DNA of 64,000 bases from JAHTBL01 sp038532735. GTDB lineage: Bacteria > Pseudomonadota > Alphaproteobacteria > Rhodobacterales > Rhodobacteraceae. The DNA is taken from NCBI GenBank assembly GCA_038532735.1, contig JBCBAC010000001.1, forward strand, positions 1 to 64,000, given 5' to 3'. The translations under genes and the position numbers were made by a program. Under the pieces are notes generated by a model. The model was not told the origin of the DNA. It saw nothing but the letters and a program-made list of their open reading frames with translations, and searched no databases. This document shows positions 35,839 to 44,628 of the stretch, in pieces; the stretch's first letter is position 1; each line of letters starts with the position of its first letter.

Positions 35839-36240
35839 ATGCAAAGCTTTGAGTTGCCAGAAGGACAGATTCCGCAGGATTTCAGACCGCACGCCATTTT
35901 CGACGTGCATCTTGATTGTATTCGCGTTCTGACTCGTGACACAAGTTTTTGCGAAATTCGCGTAGACCCTTTTATCACAGTGTTCAGGGACAATAGCCCC
36001 TTGCCGGGAGGAAGCCACTATGTCGGCTTCGCATTAAAAGGGATAAATCACTTGCTGAATGAATTAGGTCTGGACATCAATGCTTCATACACTTTAGCAG
36101 ACATTGTGGATGCAATCGTTAGGCATCGCCCAGCATCTACGATGGCAATAGTTTTGGATTTATATAAATCCAACTTGGCGGATGATGTTAGAGAGTCCAC
36201 AGTCGATCTTTCGACACTCCGTGAAGCAATAGCTGCTTAG
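35839..36240 (+). CDS. low-GC cassette gene 2, unknown protein
   Basis: A 133-residue protein; ATG 35839 follows AAGGAAGAGAG, so I prefer it to the upstream ATG at 35785. No signal or membrane segment is present. The N-terminal half looks like beta strands (DCIRVLTRDTSFCEIRVDPF), the second half like helices (HYVGFALKGINHLLNELGL and LADIVDAIV). No family is recognised. Composition matches gene 1 of the cassette. It ends 9 bases before the second HNH 3'-end repeat. Confidence 0.7.
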   Translation: MQSFELPEGQIPQDFRPHAIFDVHLDCIRVLTRDTSFCEIRVDPFITVFRDNSPLPGGSHYVGFALKGINHLLNELGLDINASYTLADIVDAIVRHRPASTMAIVLDLYKSNLADDVRESTVDLSTLREAIAA

Positions 36241-36248
36241 TAATCCGG

Positions 36249-36272
36249 GAAGTGCCAAAGCGGCGGCGTTAA
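36249..36272 (+). repeat. HNH gene 3' end, copy 2 of flanking repeat
   Basis: Reads E V P K R R R stop with CCA and AAG instead of CCC and AAA of copy 1 at 35152-35175: 21 of 24 bases match and two of three changes are synonymous. The stop region overlaps the stop of the minus-strand crotonase gene. Confidence 0.7.
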
Positions 36273-36877
36273 TCAATCAGCTCTTTGATCCCGCTGATAT
36301 GGGCAGGCTTGGCGGACAGGACGTCAGCGGCGAGACCTTGCGCGGTTTCCGTGAGCGCATCGACTTCGACGATCCGCTCGACCAACCCCATGGCCAGCGC
36401 CTCCTCCGCTGTCACTTTCTGCCCGGCCATCAGGATCAGCTTGGCGCGGGCGGGGCCGACCAAGGCGGCGAGACGTGCAGGATCAGAGGGTTGCGGCAGG
36501 AAGCCCAGCTTCATCACAGGGTAGAAAAACTTGGCCGTGGGGACGCAGATGCGCAGATCGCAGGCCAGCGCCATGCCCATGGCCCCGCCCGCCAAAGTGC
36601 CATTGAGCGCGCAGATGGTCAGACCGGGATGGGTAGCGATGGCACCAGAGAGGCGCTCCCACACGGGATCGGTTGCCAGCCCTTCTTTTGCAGCTTCAAG
36701 GTCCATGCCTGCGGAAAACACCTTGCCCGTGCCTGTGACGATCAAAGCCTTCGCCGCATGCGCCTCTTCCGCGATATCGGCCAGATCGGTGAGCATCTGG
36801 CGGGTCAGCGAATTGGCTTTGTCAGGGCGATCAATCGTGGCCATCCACAGAGCGCCGTCCTTCTCCAGCCGGATCAT
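36269..36877 (-). CDS. enoyl-CoA hydratase/isomerase family protein
   Basis: A 202-residue crotonase-fold protein. The oxyanion-hole segments are VFSAGMDLE and NGTLAGGAMGMALACDLRI, with the order of the superfamily. It is shorter than the usual 255-270 residues, ending soon after ALAMGLVERIVEVDAL. The reaction (hydration, isomerisation or other acyl-CoA chemistry) cannot be told. Its start overlaps the SDR stop as ATGA (36874-36877), and the pair may act on the same acyl-CoA intermediate, an inference from coupling. Confidence 0.9.
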   Translation of the reverse strand: MIRLEKDGALWMATIDRPDKANSLTRQMLTDLADIAEEAHAAKALIVTGTGKVFSAGMDLEAAKEGLATDPVWERLSGAIATHPGLTICALNGTLAGGAMGMALACDLRICVPTAKFFYPVMKLGFLPQPSDPARLAALVGPARAKLILMAGQKVTAEEALAMGLVERIVEVDALTETAQGLAADVLSAKPAHISGIKELID

Positions 36878-37623
36878 GACAGGCCGACCCGCGCGCGGAT
36901 GTTTTCATCACGGAGCGAAATCTCTTGCCCGCAGAAAGCATCTGCATCGGGCGAACACATCCACAACAGCGCCTTGGCGGGCCAATCGGCGGGGATGTGG
37001 TCGCTCCAATCCAGCTGGCTGACGGGGTTAATGCCCGAGGCTTTGATCTCGCGCTGCATCTCGGTGGCGACGGTGCCGGGTGACAGGCCCATGGCGCGCA
37101 GGCCCTTATCGGCTGCCTCTTTATCAGCGCAGCGGGTCAGCATGGCGGCCCCAGCTTTGGAGGCGCAATAGTGGCTCCAAGCCTCGACCGGGCCATGGGC
37201 CGCACCGGAAGAAATCGTCAGGATCGTTCCGCCGCCTGCGGCCTCCATCACAGGCATCGCCGCGCGCATACCGTTGAAAACGCCCTTGAGATTGATGTCG
37301 ATCACATGGCCCCACGCATCCGGATCGGCAGAGGACAGATGGCTGATGGGTTCAATCGCACCTGCATTGTTGATCAACACATCCAGGCCGCCAAAGGTCT
37401 TCACCGTGGCATCGACGGCAGCCTGCATCTCCCAATAGCGGCTCACGTCGCAGGGGATGGCAAGGGCTTGCGGGCCAATTTCCCCGGCCAGATCGGCAAT
37501 CGCCTCCTCGGACCGCGCCAAAAGGGCGACATTGCCCCCCGCACCAGCAAAGACCCGCGCGGCTTCGGCTCCGATTCCACGGCTCGCGCCTGTAATCAAA
37601 ACGGTTTTTCCGGTCATATCCAT
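36874..37623 (-). CDS. short-chain dehydrogenase/reductase
   Basis: A 249-residue SDR. The NAD(P) motif TGASRGIG spans residues 11-18, NNAG follows near 85, and the catalytic Ser-Tyr-Lys set is ISSGAAHGP and HYCASKAG. ATG 37623 is chosen, as GGGGAG lies seven bases upstream; a GTG at 37629 is too near. It oxidises or reduces a hydroxyl/carbonyl compound with NAD(P)H. Coupled with the crotonase gene; the substrate is unknown. Confidence 0.92.
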   Translation of the reverse strand: MDMTGKTVLITGASRGIGAEAARVFAGAGGNVALLARSEEAIADLAGEIGPQALAIPCDVSRYWEMQAAVDATVKTFGGLDVLINNAGAIEPISHLSSADPDAWGHVIDINLKGVFNGMRAAMPVMEAAGGGTILTISSGAAHGPVEAWSHYCASKAGAAMLTRCADKEAADKGLRAMGLSPGTVATEMQREIKASGINPVSQLDWSDHIPADWPAKALLWMCSPDADAFCGQEISLRDENIRARVGLS

Positions 37624-37764
37624 CAGCACACTCCCCTGATTGTAGCATCGGTGTAGCGGCTTGAGAAAGGCGTGAAAACCGCCCCGCGCGAAATGACGCC
37701 TCTTGCACTTTGGACAAGGCAGACTGACATTAGACGAGAGCGATTTAGACCCAAAGGACCCCCC

Positions 37765-39267
37765 ATGCCCCGTTTTGCTGCTGTATTAAGCCCCATTGCA
37801 TTGCTTATGACCTCCACCATCGCGTCTGCTGATGTCACACCGGAAGAGGTCTGGGAAAGCTGGCAGGAATGGATGTCCGCCTATAACGGCGAAGTCACGG
37901 TCGGTTCTGAAACCCGCGATGGCGACACGCTGAGTGTCGAAAATATCGCAATGCTCATGGATATCCCAGACGGCAAAATGTCGGCCATCACGGAAAGCCT
38001 GACCTTTACTGACAATGGCGACGGCACGGTGAGCATCACGATGGCCCCTGAATACACCGTCAAGATGAACGCCGATCCCGCCGATGCTGAAGCCTTCGAC
38101 ATGACGATGCGCCTTGTTCAGGAAGGCATGACCATGCTCGTCAGCGGCACCCCAGACGAGATGAGCTATTCCCTGACCGCCGACAGCTACGGCGTTGTGA
38201 TTGATGAAGTGCTGGCCGAAGGGATCAAGCAACCGCTGACGTTTGAGATTATGGCGAACGAATTGACCGGCAACTACGACACGACAACGGGCGACGCTTT
38301 GAACGTCGAGTATGTGCTGAACGCCGCGAGCACCCTGATCAACATGACTTTCGAGGACCCCGAAACGGACGAGACCGCGGCCTTCTCAAGCACGATCCAA
38401 GGCTTGGAGATGACCGGCACCTCTGCCCTTCCGGAAGGCGGGCTTTCAGACAATCCCGCGATGATGATGTCGGCGGGATTGATGGGCGATGGCGGCTATA
38501 CGTTCGACAGCTCCGCCTCGACTTTCAGCTTTGAAGGCAACGGCGAGATGCTGTCTGGCGCAGGCACGTCCGAAGGGGGCAATCTGGATGTCTCCATGGA
38601 TGAAAACGGTGTGGGTTATAAGGGGACGACGCGTGGGCTGAACTTGAATATCCAGACCGGCGAACTGCCTTTCCCGCTTAGCTTTGCAATGGCGGAATAT
38701 GGGTTTGACTTCCTGATGCCGCTTACCAAATCCGAAGAGCCGCAGGATTTTGGCCTCGCACTGAACCTCAGCGATTTCACGATGGCTGACGCGCTTTGGA
38801 ACATGTTTGACCCCGGCACGATCCTGCCGCGCGAACCGGCAACGGTCTCTTTCGATATCGACGGCAAGGCCAACTGGTTCTTTGATCTGATGGACCCCGA
38901 ACAAGCCGCCGCATTGGAGACCGCCGAAACCCCCGGCGAAATCCATGCGCTTGATCTGAACAACCTGCTGATCGAACTGGCTGGCGCAAAGCTGACGGGC
39001 GACGGCGCGTTTGAATTCGACAATTCCGACACGTCGACCTTTGAGGGCATGCCGCGCCCAGAAGGTGCTGTGAACCTGAAGCTGGAAGGCGGGAACAGCC
39101 TGATCGACAAGCTGATCTCCATGGGGCTTTTGCCTCAGGAGCAGGCGATGGGCGCGCGGATGATGCTGGGCCTGTTCGCAACGCCCACGGGCGAGGATGA
39201 GCTGACGTCCAAAATCGAAGTGACGGAAGACGGGCAGGTTCTGGCCAACGGGCAGCGCCTGCGCTGA
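37765..39267 (+). CDS. DUF2125 family protein
   Basis: A 500-residue exported protein. ATG 37765 follows AAAGGA. Signal peptide MPRFAAVLSPIALLMTSTIA ends in ASA, and the mature part begins DVTPEEVWESWQEW. The remainder is beta-rich, with repeated short strand pairs and glycine turns, as in DUF2125 proteins of alphaproteobacteria. It may be periplasmic or in the outer membrane. No role is known. It is transcribed toward the pmbA gene, 68 bases ahead. Confidence 0.88.
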   Translation: MPRFAAVLSPIALLMTSTIASADVTPEEVWESWQEWMSAYNGEVTVGSETRDGDTLSVENIAMLMDIPDGKMSAITESLTFTDNGDGTVSITMAPEYTVKMNADPADAEAFDMTMRLVQEGMTMLVSGTPDEMSYSLTADSYGVVIDEVLAEGIKQPLTFEIMANELTGNYDTTTGDALNVEYVLNAASTLINMTFEDPETDETAAFSSTIQGLEMTGTSALPEGGLSDNPAMMMSAGLMGDGGYTFDSSASTFSFEGNGEMLSGAGTSEGGNLDVSMDENGVGYKGTTRGLNLNIQTGELPFPLSFAMAEYGFDFLMPLTKSEEPQDFGLALNLSDFTMADALWNMFDPGTILPREPATVSFDIDGKANWFFDLMDPEQAAALETAETPGEIHALDLNNLLIELAGAKLTGDGAFEFDNSDTSTFEGMPRPEGAVNLKLEGGNSLIDKLISMGLLPQEQAMGARMMLGLFATPTGEDELTSKIEVTEDGQVLANGQRLR

Positions 39268-39335
39268 GCGCTCTGCCTTGCGGAGAGCCCCACATCGGAC
39301 TACCTCCTCGTGACACAGACTGAGGAAGGTTCCCA

Positions 39336-40682
39336 ATGGCCGATACGCTCGATGCCCTGACAGAGGCGCTTTTAGACGCTGCGAAACGCGCGGGCGCGGA
39401 TGCTGCTGATGCGATGGCGGTTGATGGAACATCGGTGTCCATCGATGTGCGCCAAGGTGCGCTGGAGCAGGCAGAACGCTCCGAAGGGATCGACATCGGC
39501 CTGCGTGTGCTGATCGGGCAAAAGCAGGCCTGCGTGTCCTCCTCTGACGTCAAACCCGACACGATTGCGCAGATGGCAGAGCGCGCGGTTGCCATGGCGA
39601 AAGAGGCCCCCGAAGACCCGCATATCGGGTTGGCCGATGCCAGCCAACTTGCACAGAACTGGGATGTGGCCGCTCTTGAACTGGCCGACCCGGCGGAAGA
39701 GCCGGACCCTGCGCATCTGCAAGATGCCGCCTTGCGAGCGGAAGCTGCGGCGCTCAGCCATGCAGGGATCACGCAGGTGCAATCGGCGTCCGCCGGATAC
39801 GGGCGGCGGCGCATTCACCTGACGGCCAGCAACGGCTTTTCCGGCGGCTACACACGAACGGATAACGGTCTATCCTGCGTGGCAATCACCGGCACGGGCA
39901 CAGAGATGGAGCGCGACTACGACGGCGATTTCCGCGTCTTCGCCTCTGACATGCGCACCCCTGAAGAGATCGGCCATCAAGCCGCGACCCGCGCGCTGGA
40001 GCGTGCCGGTGCGCGCAAACCCAAAACGGGCAGCTACCCGATCTTGTTTGATGAACGGATTTCATCCTCGCTGATCGGGCATTTGCTGGCAGCCTCAAAC
40101 GGCACGAATGTGACACGCGGCGCGTCCTGGCTGCGGGACGCGATGGGCGAAGCTGTCCTGCCAGATGGCCTGACCCTGACCGAGAACCCGCACCGCAAGC
40201 GGATGCCGTCATCGAAGCCGTTTGACGCCGAAGGCCTACCAACGGCGGCACGGAACATCGTTGAAAACGGCGTGCTGACGCAATGGACGCTGGATCTGGC
40301 CCATGCGCGCAAGCTGGGGCTTGAAAGCACGGGGAATGCCGCGCGCGGCACCTCTGCCCCGCCCTCGCCATCGGTCGGGAATATCGAGCTGACGCAAGGT
40401 GACAAGACCCGTGACGACCTACTCAAGGAAATGGGCACCGGCCTTCTGGTTACCTCCATGATCGGATCGACGATCAATCCAACTACGGGCGATTATTCGC
40501 GCGGCGCCGCGGGCTTCTGGGTCGAGAATGGGGAGCCGGTTTACGCGGTCAACGAATGCACTATCGCAGGCAATCTGCGCGACATGCTGCGCCGGATCAT
40601 CCCGGCCAATGATGCGCGGACCTACCTGTCGCGCGTTGTCCCCTCTCTCCTCATTGAAGGGATGACCCTTGCCGGAGAGTGA
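39336..40682 (+). CDS. pmbA: TldE/PmbA-type metalloprotease homologue
   Basis: A 448-residue U62-family protein. It lacks an HExxxH zinc site, which is found only in TldD, so it matches the non-catalytic TldE (PmbA) partner. Conserved segments are NGTNVTRGASWLRDAMGE, NPHRKRMPSSKPFD and the C-terminal NPTTGDYSRGAAGFWVENG. TldD and TldE together degrade or mature small peptides such as microcin B17 and CcdA. TldD must be elsewhere. It begins a cluster of envelope genes and ends 14 bases into the next gene. Confidence 0.93.
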   Translation: MADTLDALTEALLDAAKRAGADAADAMAVDGTSVSIDVRQGALEQAERSEGIDIGLRVLIGQKQACVSSSDVKPDTIAQMAERAVAMAKEAPEDPHIGLADASQLAQNWDVAALELADPAEEPDPAHLQDAALRAEAAALSHAGITQVQSASAGYGRRRIHLTASNGFSGGYTRTDNGLSCVAITGTGTEMERDYDGDFRVFASDMRTPEEIGHQAATRALERAGARKPKTGSYPILFDERISSSLIGHLLAASNGTNVTRGASWLRDAMGEAVLPDGLTLTENPHRKRMPSSKPFDAEGLPTAARNIVENGVLTQWTLDLAHARKLGLESTGNAARGTSAPPSPSVGNIELTQGDKTRDDLLKEMGTGLLVTSMIGSTINPTTGDYSRGAAGFWVENGEPVYAVNECTIAGNLRDMLRRIIPANDARTYLSRVVPSLLIEGMTLAGE

Positions 40683-41439
40683 TCTGGACCTGCTGATCGC
40701 CGCTGCTCAAGAAGCGGGCAAAATCGCGTCAGGCTATTTCAAGGACGACCCTCAGACTTGGGAAAAAGACGGCGGCGCTGGCCCGGTGACAGAGGCTGAT
40801 CTGGCCGTCGATACCATGCTGCGCACCGAATTGATGGCAAGCCGTCCCGGCTATGCATGGCTGTCCGAAGAGACCGAGGATTCGCCCGAACGGCTTGATG
40901 CGGAAACGGTCTTTATCGTTGATCCGATCGACGGCACGCGCGCCTTTATCGAGGGCTCGCGCACCTGGTCGCACAGCCTTGCGGTTGCCAAAGACGGGAT
41001 GGTTATGGCCGCAGTCGTTTACCTGCCCATGCGCGACAAGCTCTATGCCGCGGCACGGGGTCAGGGCGCCACGCTGAATGGCGCGCCTTTGCGCGTCAGC
41101 GAAAGCGCGCTCGATGGGGCGACGATGCTGGCCAACAAGTGGAACATGAACGCGGAATACTGGCGCGATGAGGTTCCCCCCGTCCAGCGACACTTCCGGT
41201 CATCCATCGCCTACCGGATGGCCCTGATCGCCGAGGGCAAGTTCGATGCAATGATCACCCTGCGCGACAGTTGGGAGTGGGACATCGCCGCAGGTGATCT
41301 GCTGATCCGCGAGGCTTTGGGCCTTGTCACAGACCGGCATAATGCCCCGTTACAGTTCAACAATCCCCATCCGCAGACCAAGGGTGTTCTGGCGGCGAAT
41401 GCGCCGCTTCACGCCGCACTGCACAACGCTCTGGCTTGA
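40669..41439 (+). CDS. inositol monophosphatase family protein, CysQ-like
   Basis: A 256-residue phosphatase starting at TTG 40669, inside the pmbA 3' end, with GAAGGGA upstream. The metal-binding motifs are EETED, DPIDGTRAF and the C-terminal WEWDIAAGDLL. The last is the 3'(2'),5'-bisphosphate nucleotidase/inositol phosphatase signature. The conserved position beside pmbA, DUF4170 and kdtA-like genes fits a CysQ-like role in clearing PAP, but inositol-1-phosphate is equally possible. The enzyme needs magnesium. Confidence 0.9.
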   Translation: MPESDLDLLIAAAQEAGKIASGYFKDDPQTWEKDGGAGPVTEADLAVDTMLRTELMASRPGYAWLSEETEDSPERLDAETVFIVDPIDGTRAFIEGSRTWSHSLAVAKDGMVMAAVVYLPMRDKLYAAARGQGATLNGAPLRVSESALDGATMLANKWNMNAEYWRDEVPPVQRHFRSSIAYRMALIAEGKFDAMITLRDSWEWDIAAGDLLIREALGLVTDRHNAPLQFNNPHPQTKGVLAANAPLHAALHNALA

Positions 41440-41502
41440 CCACCGGGTCCCATGGCGTAGGGTGCAGCGAGTTTCAAACTTGCACATTACAAGGTCCCTC
41501 TC

Positions 41503-41745
41503 ATGACCCAACGCCTTCACCTCGTCTTCGGCGGAGAGCTTGTCGACCCCACAAAAAAGACCTTCAAAGACGTCAACGACATTCATGTCGTGGGCATCTT
41601 CCCTGATTATGACAGCGCCTATGATGCGTGGAAATCAGAAGCACAAAAGACCGTCGATAACGCCCATATGCGCTATTTCATCGCCCATTTGCACCGGTTG
41701 CGGGACGAGGAAACCGAAGCCTCGCCCACCGAAGAACTGGACTAA
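41503..41745 (+). CDS. DUF4170 small protein
   Basis: An 80-residue protein, LHLVFGGELVDPTKKTF followed by DYDSAYDAWKSEAQKTVDN, the entire extent of DUF4170. It is soluble and highly conserved in Rhodobacteraceae between CysQ-like and KdtA genes. Function unknown. The ATG lies only a few bases before the kdtA-like gene's start (stop 41745, next start 41751), so it is part of the envelope operon. Confidence 0.92.
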   Translation: MTQRLHLVFGGELVDPTKKTFKDVNDIHVVGIFPDYDSAYDAWKSEAQKTVDNAHMRYFIAHLHRLRDEETEASPTEELD

Positions 41746-41750
41746 AACCG

Positions 41751-42962
41751 ATGGGCCAGTCGCTTGGTCTCGCGCTTTATCTGGCGCTGCGGGGTGGGGC
41801 TTCGGGCGCTGATAACCAGCGCACCCGGCCTGAACGGCCCGGCGGTTTGCTGGTCTGGCTGCATGCGCCAAGCGCGGATGCGGTTCGGCGATTGAACGGG
41901 CTGATCCATAGGTTGCAAAGCGAACGGCCCGATGTGTCATTTCTGCTGACGACGCCCGAGGTCGAGCTGCTGCCAGACCGTCCGCCCCAAAATATCCTGA
42001 TCGACGTCACACCCGGCGAATCCATGCCCAATATCGCGCGGTTTCTCGATCACTGGCAGCCTGATCTCTGCCTCTGGAGCGAAGGGTATTTGCTGCCCGG
42101 CCTTATCAGCGAGATTGGCGAGCGGAGCATCCCGCTTTTTCTTGTCAACGCGGAGGCGGAGGCGTTTCAAGTCTCTCCGCTGGAGCGTGGGATGTACCGC
42201 GCCCTTCTGGACCGCGTTCGCCGCATCTTCGCGGTGACGGAAAGCGACGCCGATCACCTCAAGCGCATCGGCGCACCCCGGTGGCGGATCGAGGTCAGCG
42301 GGACCTTGCAGGAGAGCACCGCAGCCTTGCCTTGCAACGAAAACGAACGGGACACGCTGGCCAATCTGTTGGCCGGGCGCCCCGTCTGGCTGGCCGCCCA
42401 TACCGAAGCGGCAGAGGAAAACAGCGTGCTCGAAGCGCATCGTTTGGCCAGCCGCGCCGCGCATCGCTTGCTTCTCATCCTCGTGCCCGATGATCCGGCG
42501 CGTGGGCCGGGCCTTGCCAAGTCAATTGAAGCGCAGGGGTTCACGGTACATCTGCGTTCTCGCGATGAGGAGCCCGAGGACGACACTCAGATCTACATCG
42601 CCGATACCGATAACGAGATGGGGCTGTGGTATCGCTTGTCGCCCACAACCTATCTGGGCCGCTCGATGTCGAACGGGGGCGGATGCAATCCGTTGGAGCC
42701 TGCGGCCTTGGGCTCCGCAATCCTCGCCGGGCCCAACACACGTAGATATATCAACAGCTACACGCGCCTCATTGAGGCAGGCGCGGTGCGCCGCGTCCGC
42801 GACACGGCCACCTTGGCCCGCGCGGTCGAGGCGTTGATGCTGCCGGAAACGACCGCGGTGATGGCCCATGCGGCGTGGGATGTCTGCACACAGGGTGCGG
42901 AGGTGTCTGACCGGATCGTAACCCTCGTCACCGATACGCTCGATACGCTGGAAGCCGCCTGA
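41751..42962 (+). CDS. KdtA/WaaA-like glycosyltransferase lacking canonical catalytic residues
   Basis: A 403-residue GT-B protein placed before lpxK, the usual context of the Kdo transferase that links Kdo to lipid A at the inner membrane. The overall plan fits: N-terminal hydrophobic anchor, SIPLFLVNAEAEAF, the C-terminal NPLEPAALG. But the SVGE motif with the catalytic glutamate reads SADA (residues 41-44), and the sugar-binding GGHN reads GGGCN (Cys312). Either the enzyme has diverged, uses other residues, or is a paralogue. The stop shares one base with the lpxK start at 42962. Confidence 0.8.
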   Translation: MGQSLGLALYLALRGGASGADNQRTRPERPGGLLVWLHAPSADAVRRLNGLIHRLQSERPDVSFLLTTPEVELLPDRPPQNILIDVTPGESMPNIARFLDHWQPDLCLWSEGYLLPGLISEIGERSIPLFLVNAEAEAFQVSPLERGMYRALLDRVRRIFAVTESDADHLKRIGAPRWRIEVSGTLQESTAALPCNENERDTLANLLAGRPVWLAAHTEAAEENSVLEAHRLASRAAHRLLLILVPDDPARGPGLAKSIEAQGFTVHLRSRDEEPEDDTQIYIADTDNEMGLWYRLSPTTYLGRSMSNGGGCNPLEPAALGSAILAGPNTRRYINSYTRLIEAGAVRRVRDTATLARAVEALMLPETTAVMAHAAWDVCTQGAEVSDRIVTLVTDTLDTLEAA

Positions 42963-43963
42963 TGCGGGCACCGTCTTTCTGGTTCACGCCGCCAGATGCG
43001 CCCGCGTTACGCGCGCGGTTGCTAACCCCGCTGGCAGCACTTTATGCACAAGGCACTGCGCGGCGCTTGAGCAAGGGGCCGCGCGAAAAGCTGAGCGTTC
43101 CAGTTATCTGCATCGGCAACATCAACGCAGGTGGCACGGGAAAGACGCCCACTACAATCGCCATTGCCCAACGCCTGATCGAGATCGGGGAGACCCCGCA
43201 TATCATCTCGCGCGGATATGGCGGATCGTTGGACGGGCCGGTGCAGGTCGTCGAACGCGAACATAACGCCCCACAAACAGGGGACGAACCTTTGCTGCTC
43301 GCTGCCTTTGCGCCCACTTGGGTCGCGAAAGACCGCGCTGCTGGCGCGCATGCGGCGGTGAAGGCTGGTGCGAGCGTAATCCTGCTTGATGACGGGTTTC
43401 AGAACCCAGCGCTGGCCTATGACATCTCGATTGTCGTGGTGGATGCGGCAAAGGGCTTCGGCAATGGCCGCGTGTTGCCTGCCGGACCGCTGCGCGAACC
43501 TGTCGCTGTTGGGTTACAGCGCGCTGACATGTTGCTCTCCATCGGGCCGGGCCCGGCGCAAGAGAGTTTTGCCAACGGACTAGACCTGCTGCCCTGCCCG
43601 CATCTGACCGGACAGTTGAAGCCCCTGATGACCGGCATGGATTGGACCCGCACGCCGCTCTTGGCCTTTGCCGGGATCGGCCATCCTGAGAAGTTCTTCG
43701 CCACGCTGAAATCGCTTGGGGCGACCCTGCACCGAGGCGAAGCATTAGAGGATCACCAACCGCTAACCGAAGCACTGATGACCCGACTGGAGGCCGAGGC
43801 AAAAGCCCTTGGCGCGCAGATGGTCACGACGGAAAAGGACGCCGTGCGCCTGCCGGAGAGCTTCCGCAGAAAGGTGCTGACCTTGCCCGTGCGGCTCGAA
43901 CTGGCGGATTGGACCGCATTCGATGCCGCTTGGGACAAGGTGAAGAATCAGCCGTCGAGCTGA
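42962..43963 (+). CDS. lpxK: tetraacyldisaccharide 4'-kinase LpxK
   Basis: A 333-residue inner-membrane-associated kinase that adds the 4'-phosphate of lipid A. Walker A GNINAGGTGKT spans residues 52-62. The segments SRGYGG and DDGFQNPAL are LpxK hallmarks, and the later VTTEKDAVRLP is typical. It is translated directly after the kdtA-like gene. Its 3' end overlaps the stop of the minus-strand dsbA-like gene by 16 bases. Confidence 0.96.
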   Translation: MRAPSFWFTPPDAPALRARLLTPLAALYAQGTARRLSKGPREKLSVPVICIGNINAGGTGKTPTTIAIAQRLIEIGETPHIISRGYGGSLDGPVQVVEREHNAPQTGDEPLLLAAFAPTWVAKDRAAGAHAAVKAGASVILLDDGFQNPALAYDISIVVVDAAKGFGNGRVLPAGPLREPVAVGLQRADMLLSIGPGPAQESFANGLDLLPCPHLTGQLKPLMTGMDWTRTPLLAFAGIGHPEKFFATLKSLGATLHRGEALEDHQPLTEALMTRLEAEAKALGAQMVTTEKDAVRLPESFRRKVLTLPVRLELADWTAFDAAWDKVKNQPSS

Positions 43964-44619
43964 CCGTCAATCAGCGCCGAGAACTCCGAAAAGCTCATGT
44001 TTGAATGGGTGGTGCCATTCACGACGAAGGACGGGGTCGAGCTGATGCCATGCTCTTCCGCATTGCCCTGATACCATGCCACAAGCGCTTGCGCCTTGTC
44101 GCCATCGTTCAGACAGGCGTCCAGTTCCTCATCATTCATGCCCGCCGCGCGACCAATGCGACGCAGGTTGTCTGCGATCTGCGCAGGCTCCCCTTGGGTC
44201 CATTCGCTTTGCTGATCATAGATCATGTCGCTGACGCCAAAGAACCGCATCTCCCCACCGCAGCGCGCGACCATCGACGCCCAAAGGCCGAAGCGGTCAA
44301 AGTAAACCTCGCGGTAGATGAACTGAACTTTACCGGTGTCGATATATTCTTCCTTGAGCTGCTGGAACGGCCCCTCATGGAAGGTGGCGCAATGCGGGCA
44401 GGTGTAGGAGGCGTACTCGATCACCGTGACCGGCGCGTCCGCTGATCCCAACGTCATCTCGACAATGCCGGATGTATCAATCTCGGAGGCGTCTTGTGCA
44501 TTGGCCGCGCCCAGCGCAGGGGCCGCCGGCGTGGACCCGGTGCCACCCGAATTCAGAAAATACCCGCCAACGGCCACGGCCCCGGCGAAGAGTGCTGCAT
44601 ATCCCAGAATTGGTTTCAT
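43948..44619 (-). CDS. DsbA-family thiol-disulfide protein
   Basis: A 223-residue protein with an N-terminal signal-anchor-like helix (residues 5-22) and an alanine- and glycine-rich linker. The thioredoxin fold has the active site TCPHC and a cis-proline loop STPSF, and two further cysteines (VARCGGEMRF, DACLND) lie in the helical insert. It likely forms or isomerises disulfides in the periplasm. It is co-directional with dciA upstream, 9 bases apart, and ends convergently into lpxK. Confidence 0.92.
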   Translation of the reverse strand: MKPILGYAALFAGAVAVGGYFLNSGGTGSTPAAPALGAANAQDASEIDTSGIVEMTLGSADAPVTVIEYASYTCPHCATFHEGPFQQLKEEYIDTGKVQFIYREVYFDRFGLWASMVARCGGEMRFFGVSDMIYDQQSEWTQGEPAQIADNLRRIGRAAGMNDEELDACLNDGDKAQALVAWYQGNAEEHGISSTPSFVVNGTTHSNMSFSEFSALIDGQLDG

Positions 44620-44628
44620 AAGTGCCTC

